64,000 nucleotides of DNA. Source: Aquilaria yunnanensis. Lineage: Eukaryota > Streptophyta > Magnoliopsida > Malvales > Thymelaeaceae. The stretch is taken from NCBI GenBank assembly GCA_039654915.1, contig CM077594.1, forward strand, positions 105,352,893-105,416,892, in the 5' to 3' direction. The translations under genes were made by a program, and so were the position numbers. A model generated the notes under the pieces. It had not been told where the DNA came from. It did no database searches and saw only the letters and a program-made list of their open reading frames with translations. This document shows, in pieces, positions 34,340 through 45,467 of the stretch (position 1 is the stretch's first letter; the number at the start of each line of letters is the position of its first letter).

Positions 34340-36690
34340 ACTGAAAAAACTAATTTTACTACTCCTTACTACTAATTTTTAAAAGTCAGTAATCTTGTAA
34401 AAATATGAATAAAATTTAATAAGTAGTCTGTGTATTCACTACTCCTCTTAAATTAAAATTATAATAATGTGAATCCAATTTAAAGCTTTGTGTGTATTTA
34501 CTACTCATTATTATAATTTTTAAAGACATGGGTAATTATCTATTGAGAAATTGAGAGAAACTTAAAAGGTTGCGTATTTGCTACTTGTTACTATTATTTT
34601 TTTTAAGAGCTAATAATTTTATAAGAATTAGAGTAATTAAACTTAAAAGGTTTTTTGTATTTACTGCTCTTTATTATTGTTATTTTATGGGAGTGAGTAA
34701 TTTTATAAGATGTCATTCAAACTTAAAATTTTGTATGTTTACCGCTCCTTACGTTATTTTTATGAAAATTCTTAATTTCATAAAATTGTGAGGAAAACTT
34801 AAGAGATTTGTGTATTTAATACTCCTCATATTATTGTTATGAAAGTTCGTGAGTTGGTAAGAATTAAGGTAAAACTTATCAGGTTTACGTCTTATTATTT
34901 TTGTTATGACAGTTAGTAATTAAGTAAGACTATGACTAAAAGTTAGGCCTAATTACCTATTGGACCCATGTACTATGGTGACTCGGCCATTCTCTCTCTT
35001 GGACTTTTGGGGGGTCATAATCGAGACCTAAACTTTAATAATTGAGACATTTTGCTCCATTAACTCAGTAAATCGGATGTTTTCTGTCAGTTATGTAACA
35101 AAAGTGCATCTAACTACACAATTTAAAATTTCAAGCATCTAATTGTACAAACCAATAACTTTGGGACTTAAACTATAATTAAACTTGTAGAAACTTTAGC
35201 CCTTTTGAAAAAACTGTAATTAAAATTTTTGTAATGATAGTTTAATTAAATTGTAATTAAACTCATAGAAACTCGTAGAAATTTCGGATGTTTTTTGTCG
35301 ATGATCTTGATTCCGGCATGATTGAGGATGAAGCCTACCAACGAATTGCGGTTAGATAATCGATGAGGGTAAATCGAGGCCGGTTAATCAAGGAACAAAT
35401 GAAGATGATGAGTGATGAACGAGACAAGAACGAGACAAATTGAAGAATGGATGGAGGTGAGGAGCGACGAATAGATAGACAACGACCAATGCATGAGGCC
35501 AGCAAGATAAGATGATTAGGAGGGGTAAAATTGGAAAATGAGATAGAGGGAGTACTAAAAAGGGAGGAATCAAAACATTTGGGTCCAAAAGGTAAAAATT
35601 TGAAAATTTAAGTGGCAACTATGTGGTTTTGTTCCTTTTTAAATAAACGGAAGTTAAGTAAATAAAGTAAAGTGTCGCAGTCATTACAGTTTAGGGCTTG
35701 ATTATGACCCTCCAAAAGTTCAGGGGAGTGAATGACCAAATCACCATGGTACGGGGTTCAAATAGGTAATTAGGCCTAAAAGTTAAAAAGGTGATGTATT
35801 TACTACTATTTATTATTATTTCTTGAAAGTCAGTAATTTTTTAAAGTAAGAGTAAAAATTAAAAAGTTTGTGTATTTACTACCCATTATTATTATTTGTG
35901 TGAGAGTGAGTAATTTTGTATGATTTAAGTAAAATGTAAAAAATTTGTGGATTTACTGCTCCTTAATATAATTTTATGAAAATTTATAATTTTGTCAGAA
36001 TGAGAGTGAAACTTAAGATGTTTGTGTATTTACTGCTTATTGTATTATTTTTATAAAAGTCTAAAATTTGATAAGAATAAGAGCAAAACTTAACAGTTTG
36101 TGAATTTACTGCTCTTTATTATTATTTGTATGAAAGTCGGTACTTCATATGTGTAAGAGTAAAAGCTTGAAAAGGTGTTGTATTTACTACTCTTTACTAT
36201 TACCTTTTTAAAACTTAGTAAGTTTATAACAATAGGAGTAAAAGTTTACAGGTTTGTGTATTACTACTTGTTATTATAATTTGTATAGGAGTGGGTAATT
36301 TTGTAAGATTTTAGTAAACCTTAAGAAGTTTGTGTATTTATTGGTCGTTATGATAATTTTGTGGAAGTTTGTAATTTTATAAAAATGGTAGTAAAAGTTA
36401 AAATTTTGCGTATTTAGTAGTTGTTGTGTTATTTCACTAAAAGTTAGTAATTTGATAACAATGAAAGTAAGACTTAACAAGTTTATGTATTTACTACTAT
36501 TTATTATTATTTGTATGAAAGTCAGTAATTTGTAAGTATGAGAGTGAAAGCTAAAAAGGTGGTGTATTTATAACTATTGGTTATTACTTTTTAACAAATT
36601 AGTAATTTTGTAATAATAGAAGTAAAAGTTAAAAATTTTATGTATTTACTAGGTGTTACTATCATTTGTATGGAAGAGAGTAATTTTGTG
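34340..36690. repeat. Degenerate ~78-bp minisatellite
   Basis: About 18 diverged copies of a ~75-85-bp unit containing TGTGTATTTACTACTC, TTATTATTATTTGTATG, AAAGTCAGTAATTTTGTAAG and AGTAAAACTTAAAAAG. Copies occur before (34340-34943) and after (35784-36690) the inserted element at 34944-35778. It lies between DUF3339 copies 1 and 2. Divergence between copies is high, so the array is old. Confidence 0.82.
34939..35783. mobile_element. TIR element (Mutator-like) inserted in the minisatellite, 835 bp
   Basis: Element proper 34944-35778. Left end TAGGCCTAATTACCTATTGG and reversed right end TAGGCCTAATTACCTATTTG, with inverted similarity for about 140 bp (CATGTACTATGGTGACTCGG / CCGTACCATGGTGATTTGG). 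AAAGT flanks both sides (34939-34943 and 35779-35783), shorter than the 9 bp expected of Mutator. The interior (35280-35530) is more GC-rich, with no recognised coding sequence. Confidence 0.75.
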
Positions 36691-36912
36691 TCATTTGTAT
36701 GGCAGAAAAGCATTGAAGCTTTCAAAAGTTATCGAATCCTTTCAATAATCATAGCCTTCCCATTAGGAAATAACCAAGAAAACACGATTTTGACTTGAGG
36801 TTTGGATATTTAGAGGAATAGCAATGGCAACTAAATCAATTAAAGAAGAAATCAATCAACTCAATTAATATCAGATGCTAAAAATTCGGGGCATGTTCTT
36901 GCTAAATTTACT

Positions 36913-37437
36913 TCTATTTTTAGGGGCAATTATTCAGTTTATTTGGTTTAAACCGAATCGAATTAGTCGGTTTATTCGATTTTCAGTTTTAGATGATAAG
37001 AAACTGAATTAACCGAATAAGTCTATAAAACCGAATTCAAACTGAACTGAAATATTTCAGTTCGGTTCAGTTCAAACTGAATTAACCGAAAAATGTTAGT
37101 TGAATTCTATAAAAGATGAAATGAGATAGAGATATTGTTTTTCTTTTCAAATTCCATTCAATATAAAAAATTCATTGTCCATGGAAAGAAAGAAAATAAG
37201 AATCCAAGCTAATTTGGGTTACTTGGTAGCATTATTATTCATGAAACAAAAAAAAAATTGGTATAAAAAATTTCGGTTATTTTGGTTACCGAATTCACCG
37301 AATTCTAAAACTGAAACCAAACCGAAACCGAAATTTTTGTTCTTCGGTTTCAGTTGAAACCGAACCAAATCTCAAAATTATTTCAGTTTTTCAATTTTTT
37401 CGGTTTAAACCAAATACTAATCACCCCTATCTATTTT
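36913..37437. mobile_element. hAT MITE, 509 bp, exact 8-bp target duplication
   Basis: Element proper 36921-37429, flanked by TCTATTTT at 36913-36920 and 37430-37437. Ends TAGGGGCAATTATTCAG and, reversed, TAGGGGTGATTAGTATTTGG. Subterminal TTGGTTTAAACCGAA and GAACCGAA/TTCGGTT words recur in both orientations. No coding sequence. Confidence 0.9.
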
Positions 37438-40400
37438 CTATGCTTATTTAAAAACATGCTCTACCAATTATCTTTCTTATCGGTAAGATAGACAAGATGA
37501 ATTTTATTTTTAAAATTTTATTTTGGTCCATTGATATGCATTGACCACACTGAGAAGTTAGGTTATCATGGCCTCACAATAGAATGACCAATTAGCCAAT
37601 TATAACTATATATTAATTGTCGATTTCAGGGTTACTGTTCATGAACAGTGCACCATATTTTTTTTTTCTGGACTATGCTGACTGTTTTTAAGTTCGATCC
37701 CATTTTCATAAGCGGATAAAGTCTTGAGGGCCCGTATTACAATTTTCTCACTTGTGGCTGTGGTTAAATGAGTTTTTAGTTCCAAAATTTATAACTTTTA
37801 CCATTTAAGTCACTAATTTTAACCTATCTTATGTTTTAGTTCCCAAACTTAATAATTGCTTAATATTCTTTCTATTTACTCTCTTACTCCCCAAACTTTT
37901 TTGTTGTTTTTTTATGTACAACTTTCTAATCCAAAATAAGTTAGACACAATTTTTCTATTTCCATAATATCTTTTCATTATTGATAATTGAGTTTTGTAG
38001 CATGAGTTATTTGATTCAAAAGCTTTATGGTTTAATAAAGTAATTTGGTTCAAAATTGTTAAAATTAAAAGTGAATTTTTCTAAATAAATTTCTCACCAA
38101 TATTAAAAATTAGAATTTAAGTTGATAAGAAAATTTTTTAGTTAATTATTCTTTAACAAGGAAAAAATATCCGTCACTTTTAAACATGTGCAATTTTACT
38201 TTTTAAACAGTGTCTATGCTTTTTTTTTTTTTTTTGCTTTTCTATTGGACATGATTTACTCTTTTTTAAGTTTAGTCTTCTTCTTTCAAGGAAAGCGTGT
38301 CTTGGGGGCATGTGTTATAAGTTTTTGAGTGTCTGCTGTTTCATTTTTTCTTATGGTTAAACTACAATTTCAGTCCCTAAATTTCTTTTCTTTCCCATTT
38401 CAGTCATTAAGCTCGACCCATGTTATGTTTTAGTCCTAAAATTAATAAATAATAACTACTTAACTATATTCTTTCTATGTGCTCCTTCAGTCTTGAATAT
38501 TTTTTTTTTGTTTTTTTATGTACTATATTCTAGAGCAAAATGCTAGTCACCATCAATTATTAAATTTTAATACCTAAAGCTTTTCCATTTCATCTCTTAG
38601 TCCTTGAATTTTTTTGGCCAATTTTTTCTTTTTCTTTTAATCTTTATTAATTGAGTTTTGTAGAATGAGTTATTTAATTTAAAATTTGTATGCTTTAATA
38701 AAGTAATTTTATCCATAACGTCTAAAATTGAAAGCAATTTTTTCTAAATAAAATTTTTAATTTTTCATCAATATTAAATATTAAAATTTTAATTGATAGA
38801 AGGTGAAAATTTTTATTGAATTATTATTTAGTGGCACAAAAAATATTCATCATATTAAAACATGTACATGTGTAATGTTTTGATCATAACTAATCATTTG
38901 AATGATAAGAACATGATATAAAAAAATACCCAACTTAAAACTAAAGCAAAGTAAAATTTTAATTTTTTAGCATAAGTTTATTACAAAAAAAATTTTAGTT
39001 ATTTATTATTAATATTTATTTTAATAATAAATTTTAAAAAAATTAAATCTGATACAAAGTGCGGGTAAAAAATAATTCTGTAGCCACTATGACTTGAGTT
39101 CCGAGTTACAAGGATGGGTTCGTCCGTGGTCATGGTTTTCCACAGATTGCTTGATTTCTTCTGGGCCAAGTTAATCAACGTATAAGAACCAGGCCATAAT
39201 GGGCCTCATTGGCTGACTCGTTGTTGGATCTTGAACCATCCCAATTATATATACTAAATTACCAAGAGGCGGACACTATAAATAGCATTGGACTGTTTTA
39301 TTCTTGAAAAAATTGTGTTTTTTTTTTATTTTCTTTTGGGCTAAAAAAAATAACTTACACAATCGGTTTTCTATTTGTCTCTTATGGTCCTCAACTCGGA
39401 ATGTAGGTATTTTTACCTTTTTATTTTTTTTTTGGGCCCAAAAAAGGGTAAATATCACACAATTGGTCCTCATTTTGTTTGTGATAATGTTTGGTCCTCA
39501 AAGTTTGGAAGTAAACATTTTTATCATTCTATCTTAATATGTTGGTTTTTTGTTTTAGGCCCTCGAACTTTCATCAGTGGCATTTAAGGCACAATTTGTC
39601 CTAAAATTTTAAATTCACTGAGTTAATCTTATGTCATATGTTTTCCTTACTAAATTTGTTATCAACATTTTGCAAACATTTCAATTTTTGAGATCTTTTG
39701 AACTGATCATAACTTATTTTTTATTTTTTAATACTTTTTCTTTCATAAATATAATCAACGTGAAAAATTTGTATCTTTGTTACTCGTAACACAACAAAGA
39801 TCAGGCCCAAATATCTTAATTGATCCTAAATCGTGTCCACATCGAGCCGGGTGCCATCACCTCTCGAGAGTTGGAGAACAACCTCTAGTAACCTTGTTCA
39901 TTGCCTTGAAACCCGCAATTAATATCTAAGTGCGTCACAATCAAAGTACTAGCTTAGTAATTAACGTTTATGGCTATTAGTAAAAGTGCTAGAGTTTAAT
40001 TGATACACTCCCCTCTTGCCTTCTTCTCATCTATGAATATATGTAAAAGCACCTCAACCATGTCAGAGAAGATCTTGAACTCTAATTGACTAGGTAGAAA
40101 GCCAAAACTTAACTGGTAAGTCAATACGATTTCCAAAACGTAGTCACTTCGCAAATGCACCAGCAGCTTTTCCCAGTTTAATATGCTGTTTAGGTCACTA
40201 CTCTCTTTAATAAAGCGAAGCGCCTATCTGGAAAAGAAGCATTCAAATGAACATTTTGTTTAGAAATCAACTGCAAAAAGCAAAGCGGCCGCTTTTGATC
40301 TCCATTTCCATAAAGCAAGGCAAACCCTTACCCACCACCATTTCCATACCTTACATGAACCACACCCCCCCCCCCCCCCCCCCCCTTTAAACCCCACTCT

Positions 40401-40472
40401 GCTTTCACGTTAAGTCTTGCACCACTTCTCCTCCTTCGCCACCAAGAAAATGAACCTCATTTTTACCCTACA
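37438..40472. other. Intergenic with dispersed T-rich repeat copies
   Basis: 37730-38870 contains two diverged copies of the module also at 13480-14890 and 30820-31260 (TTCAGTCATTAAGCTCGACC, ATTAATTGAGTTTTGTAGAATGAG-like words). 39480-39600 (CAAAGTTTGGAAGTAAACAT ... TTTTAGGCCCTCGAACTTTC) recurs in inverted orientation at 46390-46470. A run of 21 C lies at 40365-40385, just upstream of DUF3339 copy 2. No gene is supported. Confidence 0.4.
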
Positions 40473-40481
40473 TATATATAA
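40473..40481 (+). promoter_or_regulatory. TATA box of DUF3339 copy 2
   Basis: TATATATAA lies 121 bp upstream of the ATG at 40602 and downstream of the C run. The leader between them is GA-rich (GAGAAGAAGAGGAGGGAGAC region). Confidence 0.55.
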
Positions 40482-40601
40482 CCAGTGACACTCACCCTCT
40501 GCTTTCTTAGTTGATACCTCTTGAATCTTTATAGTTTGGATTCCGAGCGAGAAGAAGAGGAGGGAGACGAATCACAGGAAGAGAAGCTGAGAAAGAGAGA
40601 G

Positions 40602-40814
40602 ATGGGGGCCGACTGGGGACCGGCTGTGGTAGCGGTGGTTCTGTTCGTGCTGCTATCACCGGGACTGCTGTTCCAGCTGCCGGCGAGGGCAAGGGTGATA
40701 GAGTTTGGCAACATGTACACAAGTGGGATAGCTATACTGGTTCATGCAGTGATATACATCTGCCTGTACACCATCTTGGTCATCGCTATAGGAGTTCATA
40801 TACGTGTAAAATGA
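40602..40814 (+). CDS. DUF3339 family small membrane protein (copy 2), 70 aa
   Basis: The 70-residue product begins MGADWGPAVVAVVLFVLLSP, with one extra Gly before the family ADWGP. Helix 1 is about residues 7-25, then the loop LPARARVIEFGNMYTSGIAI, then helix 2 about 45-66, ending GVHIRVK. The ATG at 40602 is chosen because it gives the family N-terminus; the frame is open further upstream but has no ATG there. It is transcribed from the TATA box at 40473 and converges with copy 3 (stop codons 685 bp apart). The high GC of the coding part contrasts with the flanks. Confidence 0.94.
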   Translation: MGADWGPAVVAVVLFVLLSPGLLFQLPARARVIEFGNMYTSGIAILVHAVIYICLYTILVIAIGVHIRVK

Positions 40815-41499
40815 ACACTGTAACATGAAATTTCCCTCATTTTTTCCTCCCCAAAACTAAAGGGGCACTTATATGTTTTGTAAGATTGCAGGCTCATACT
40901 CCTACTCCGCACTGAATCTTTAGATAGCACAAATTTGATAACTAACGCTGGTCTAAAATTTTCTGCCATTCTTTAGACTGCTCTACCTGAGGTCACAATC
41001 TCCCAGCACAGCAAAAGAATGGAATATGCAGTGAAAATAGTAGCAGTCTGTTCTTATGACCGAAAGATTTCCAGAAGACAAAGGAATAATAGGGTCTGTT
41101 TTTTACCAAGTAGCTGTTAAAAATTATCCATAAAACGGATAGTGATTTAGAAAACGCAGCTATATCGTATACGAGTAGCATCCTGTATGCAACTTATCAA
41201 TCCAAGCACTAGCATCATGAAGCTGAGGCCAGATAAAACCATCACGCTTATTATCAGAGAAGGAAAACGAAAATCAATCAGGCAAGGCTAGCTACAGAAC
41301 ATGAAAGATCAGATCTGCCCAAATAAGCATCTATTGCTGCAATTTCCTTTCCGGTTTCAAATACATCAGCTGCATTCTCGTTCATAACATTACAATTCTC
41401 CAACAGTTCTTACAACAATAAAAGCAAAAAACCCACATGCATCTTTGAAGTTTGAACAGGGAGCAGAAGCCAGACTAACCATAGCGAGCGAGAACGGGA
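40815..41499. other. Convergent 3' region between DUF3339 copies 2 and 3
   Basis: 685 bp shared by the 3' ends of two convergent genes. It presumably holds both 3' UTRs and polyadenylation regions. I see no further gene. Confidence 0.5.
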
Positions 41500-41709
41500 T
41501 CAGTCGGTGTTGATGTGAAGGTGAAGGGCGAGGATGAGAATAGAGTAGAGGGCGAAGAAAAGGAGGGTGTGTATGAAAATGGCCTTGCCGTTGGTCTTCA
41601 TAGCTCCGAACTCCAGCTGCCTGCCTGTCCCCGGGAAGGCGAACAGGAGCCCCGGAGACAGAAGGACGAAGAGCACCACACCCACCAGCACCGGCGCCCA
41701 GTCCGCCAT
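41500..41709 (-). CDS. DUF3339 family small membrane protein (copy 3), 69 aa
   Basis: The 69-residue product begins MADWAPVLVGVVLFVLLSPG. The usual Gly at position 5 is Ala. The loop reads FPGTGRQLEFGAMKTNGKAI (family T-S-G is T-N-G here), and helix 2 (about 44-65) ends ALHLHINTD. The start is the ATG at 41707-41709; a TTG before it is not needed. It is convergent with copy 2 and divergent from copy 4, with about 1.9 kb between the two start codons; a TIR element lies in that interval at 42356-42919. It differs from copies 1, 2 and 5 more than they differ from one another, so it probably comes from an older duplication. Confidence 0.93.
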   Translation of the reverse strand: MADWAPVLVGVVLFVLLSPGLLFAFPGTGRQLEFGAMKTNGKAIFIHTLLFFALYSILILALHLHINTD

Positions 41710-42355
41710 CAATCACCCTTAATTTTGCAGGAAAATACTAAAAGCAGACTGAAAGCTGCAGCGAGAAAGAGAGGCTGTGTGGTGAAGACGATGGGTGTAA
41801 AATCGATTTTGATTCGTGGCTCAAATTATAAAAAAAAAAAAAAAGAAAAGAGGATGGGTTTTTGTTGGAGGATTGAAATGGGGCGGTGGTGAGTGAGGAG
41901 TGAGGACAAGCGAGTCGCTTGCGGGAGAGGCCTGTTCCTGTTTTGGGGCGAATGCGACCGCACAAGATGTGGTTTTGATGTGTCACTAAATAATGCTGTA
42001 CTTATCACTTAATCATTTTATTGGAGTCAATTTCATGTTTTCAAAGCAAAAAAAAAAAAAGGAATCTTTTTATGGATAAATGTTACAGATTTCGAGTTTC
42101 TTCTTTGGAAATTTTTACTTGAACCAAAACTTATGTATTTTTTTTAAATGAATATTGGTATATGCCAAGGTTTTTTGTTTTTGGTCAAGGAAAAGAACTT
42201 CCTTATTCAGTAGAATACTTCTACCGACTAACTCCATAACTCCCTCACTACTCTCCGGTATGGGCATGGAGCAGTCAACGAGCTGTAATGATGTGAACAT
42301 AACATTATCATACCAAAGATACATGAAGAGAACATACGCAAAATTGATAATGACA
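41710..42355. other. 5' flank of DUF3339 copy 3
   Basis: Likely promoter and leader of the minus-strand gene. The stretch at 41827-41846 is a run of A (T on the gene strand). Open frames here are short and overlap on both strands. Confidence 0.4.
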
Positions 42356-42919
42356 GAAATGCCAAAAAACCACTAACGTTTGCAATCAAGTTCAATTATG
42401 CCACTCAATTTTTATTTTACCCAATTATGTCACCAATATTTTAACTTGGTCTAATTATATAACTTTCGTTGATAAGTTCCACAATTCACTTCTTTCAAGA
42501 TTGAATTTTGATTTGAAAATTGTTGCACATCAAGTTGAGGGTATTAAGATGGGGTTATTAATGAGTAGCAAGCAGTGACTCTTCATCTCCTTCTATTCTT
42601 AGTTGATCAATGTTCCCAGTGGTTGAAAGTGATTTGTTTGTGCCTGGCATTGAATAATGATAATTCAATCGTACTGTTTCAAGGAGCATATAAAATACAA
42701 ACAGTGAAATAAGTAAGTTGTACAAATTATTTATGATATTGATCAAATTAGATCAACTTAATAGTATCAGTGGCATAATTGAACTAGATTAGTAAAGATA
42801 GTAGACATAATCGAGCAACTTAATTATATTGATGGCATAATTAGATAATACTACGGTTAAGTGGCATAATTGAGTGAAGGGACAAACTTTAGTGGGTTTT
42901 TGTTTTTTTTTGTCATTTC
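42356..42919. mobile_element. TIR element between DUF3339 copies 3 and 4, 564 bp
   Basis: Left end GAAATGCCAAAAAACCACTA and reversed right end GAAATGACAAAAAAAAACAA. Inverted similarity continues through CAATTATGCCACTCAAT / CAATTATGCCACTTAAC and TTATGTCACCAATAT / TTATGCCATCAATAT over about 110 bp. I could not find a convincing target duplication, so the superfamily (Mutator-like by TIR style) is uncertain. Confidence 0.6.
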
Positions 42920-43599
42920 TTGGAAGAGATCCTTATCCGTGCCCAACAACACATCTAGCAAATTATTCTTCATCTATCACACAAATAGTATTGCAAATGC
43001 AAAATAACAATAATAATAATAATAATAATATATTGGTAGGTAGGAGACCGTTTCTCAACCTCTTCTTAGGAATACCTTTGACGACATTGCCAGTCTGATG
43101 ATTCCCACTTCTATTTTCAAGTGCCTTGTGACGCAATCAAACACTTGTGCAGCCAAGAAAAAATATGAAAAAGCAGTAACAATAACAACAACAGAGGGTG
43201 ATGGAGTATTAAGACGAGCACCAGCCTCTATCATGTTTAAATATTTCCATTTCAACTGGACATTTAAAAATTATTCCCACCTTAATTAGTGGTCAATTGG
43301 TTTCCAAAGTACATAAAAAATAAATGATGCCTTGCCTTATCCATCCAAATCATAAAGTGTGTTCTACATTATTCTTCTTGTTGCTTTATGTGATGCCTAT
43401 TCCCTCCATAATTGACTAAAAATCACCAGTCCAGAACACATAGCATCAAAACAAACCCTTTTTCATATGCTCTTCTGATTCTTCTTCTCCTATTTCTGAC
43501 TCTTTCACAGGAACTTGAACCCTTGGGAGCTGCCACTGAGGAAAAAAAAATCCCTCTAGTTTTGAGGTTTTTGCTGTAGACTGCCGTGTTGAGTCCATA
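42920..43599. other. 5' flank of DUF3339 copy 4, with AAT microsatellite
   Basis: (AAT) run at about 43007-43031. Near the gene, CTCTTTCACAG (about 43500-43510) and TTTTTGCTGTAG (about 43569-43580) are possible acceptors of a 5' UTR intron. Confidence 0.4.
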
Positions 43600-43806
43600 A
43601 TGAATGATTGGGCTGCCCCTATCATAGCTTCTGCTCTGTTTGCGTTTGTGTCCCCAGGAATGGTGTGCCAACTGCCGGGCAAGCATCGGCCAATCGAGTT
43701 TATGAGCATGAAGACCAGTGTTGCCTCCATTTTTGTACACGCAATTCTGTATGCTCTGCTTCTCATCTTGTTCCTTATTGTTCTTAACATCCACATCCTT
43801 ATCTAG
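43600..43806 (+). CDS. DUF3339 family small membrane protein (copy 4, divergent), 68 aa
   Basis: The 68-residue product begins MNDWAAPIIASALFAFVSPG. It keeps the D-W near the start, the P-G at the end of helix 1, the LPGK-RPIEF loop start and helix 2 with its VHAILYALLLILFLIVLNIH core. It lacks the usual W-G-P (WAAP), E-F-G (EFMS) and T-S-G (TSVA). It is the most diverged of the five, yet intact, so it may be under different constraint. It is convergent with copy 5. Confidence 0.9.
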   Translation: MNDWAAPIIASALFAFVSPGMVCQLPGKHRPIEFMSMKTSVASIFVHAILYALLLILFLIVLNIHILI

Positions 43807-44744
43807 GGACAGTTTATAGTCCGTTGCTGCTTGTTGGGTCAAACAGCCCAAGTGTCATCTCTCGGTTTCTAATCCGAGCTTGTTTTTACCGCCAATCTTG
43901 AGACATTTATCTGTTTAGCAATCAGGACATGAAGGTTTCCAGTTGTTGGATTAAGCTTGTTGTTGAAATATTAGTGGCTAGATATTATGTGTGTATGTAT
44001 ATGGAGATGGCCAGTTCTCTTTTATCTGCATATCTTCTGAAGTCATGAACCTGTTTTTAGATAAATAAGTAGAAGTAGCCGGTGGCCCAAAGTGATTTAA
44101 ATTTCTAGAGCTTTCTGTAAGCTGCTTGAAGAACAACACGAGTAATACACCGGGAAATTGTACAGGAGCTAGTAATTAGGATATTTAACAATGGGAAACA
44201 AGTTTCTGTCTTTAAGAATATTCTTTGTTCGCATCACACTCTACGCTACATAAAAATTCCAACTGCATTAGGATTTGTGGCATGAAGTTCATGATGTCGA
44301 TTAGCTCCTAATAATCATATCCCAAAAATGAATAAATGCAAAAGAGAGGTTTCAGTATGAAGAACATTTTTACAATTGGGAAGGGGGATTTTCTTAAGCC
44401 TAACTATCCATTGCTTTCTAACAAGTAAATTACCAACCACCCTAAAAGGAACCAAGGGCATCTTTTCGTGCTCCATCCAATCTTATAAGAGCAAGATCCT
44501 TAATTTGATTAAGACATTTCTCTCCTCTAAATTCAAATAGAGTTTGAAAGTCTAATAACACTAGAGATCTTCTCTATTACACATGTTCCAGAAGATGCAA
44601 TACAGAAAGTCTGTGACACAGATCAAGAGAAATAAGAGGGTAACCCATAAAAAATTACTCGCACAAATAAAATATAAGAAATTTATGACTCAGGGTAACT
44701 ACTAGCATGAATCAAGAAATTGGTTGTTTGATGGGAAGCTCAAG
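43807..44744. other. Convergent 3' region between DUF3339 copies 4 and 5
   Basis: About 0.94 kb of unremarkable sequence. No gene or repeat was recognised. It presumably includes the 3' UTRs of both flanking genes. Confidence 0.4.
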
Positions 44745-44957
44745 CTAGGATCCCATGTACATATGCACACCAATGGCTAACAAGAATATACACATGAAAG
44801 CAAAGTAGAGCACAGCGTGCACCAGTATGGAAACTCCACTTGTCTGGAAGTTCCCAAACTCCACATACCGGGACTTGCTCGGTATCTGAATCAGCAGGCC
44901 TGGTGTGAGCAGAATGAAGAGCATCACCGCGATGAAAACTGGGCCCCAATCTGCCAT
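44745..44957 (-). CDS. DUF3339 family small membrane protein (copy 5), 70 aa
   Basis: The 70-residue product begins MADWGPVFIAVMLFILLTPG. The loop IPSKSRYVEFGNFQTSGVSI has the complete E-F-G and T-S-G motifs, and helix 2 (about 44-65) ends GVHMYMGS. It is closest to copy 1 in motif content. The start is the ATG at 44955-44957, giving the family N-terminus. It is the last member of the cluster; beyond its 5' side lies the tRNA-Ser gene. No disabling change is seen. Confidence 0.94.
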   Translation of the reverse strand: MADWGPVFIAVMLFILLTPGLLIQIPSKSRYVEFGNFQTSGVSILVHAVLYFAFMCIFLLAIGVHMYMGS

Positions 44958-45338
44958 TTTTTTGCCTCAAAGACACAATCAAATGGGAACTTGCTCGGTG
45001 CAGATGAGTTGAGGGGAAGATGGCAATGTTGTGCCCGGGAATGAGGGCTTAGATTAGATAGATTTATGAATGATATGAATGTGATGATGACTAATAAAGT
45101 TGGGTGTGTGTTGCTTTGGGAGGAAGAATGGACAAGCCATTGATGACTTGGAAAGGTGAAAGGTTACAGAAGCAAGCTATTCGGATGCTTCCTCTTTTGT
45201 TTGCCTCGTCTTTCTTCAACTTGTTCCTTTTGGACATTTTGCAACACTTCAGGGGCTCCTTATCTAAGATCATCGCTAAAAATTAGTGCAATTTGGGTTT
45301 CGGCTGCTGTACAGTGATGGCCTTTTGGTTCTTACGTT

Positions 45339-45461
45339 TACGGACTTAGATGGGCTTTCACGTATTCAATAATGGAGGAGAAAAATTACAAAAAATCAAA
45401 TACGGACTTAGATGGGCTTTCACATATTCAATAATGGAGGAGAAAATTACGAAAAATCAAA
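45339..45461. repeat. Tandem duplication of a ~62-bp unit next to the tRNA gene
   Basis: Two copies (45339-45400 and 45401-45461) starting TACGGACTTAGATGGGCTTT and ending in AAAAATCAAA, nearly identical (a few substitutions and one A indel). The second copy ends only 6 bp from the tRNA 3' end. The high identity means the duplication is recent. Confidence 0.92.
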
Positions 45462-45467
45462 AGAACT

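Noticed and set aside
40365..40385. Run of 21 C upstream of DUF3339 copy 2, considered as a regulatory i-motif/G-quadruplex
   Set aside because: A plain homopolymer prone to slippage and assembly error. Nothing in the sequence shows function, and a similar run sits in gene-free DNA at 57082-57099.
43423..43851. 142-codon minus-strand frame opposite DUF3339 copy 4
   Set aside because: It is the antisense shadow of the plus-strand coding region and lacks any motif.
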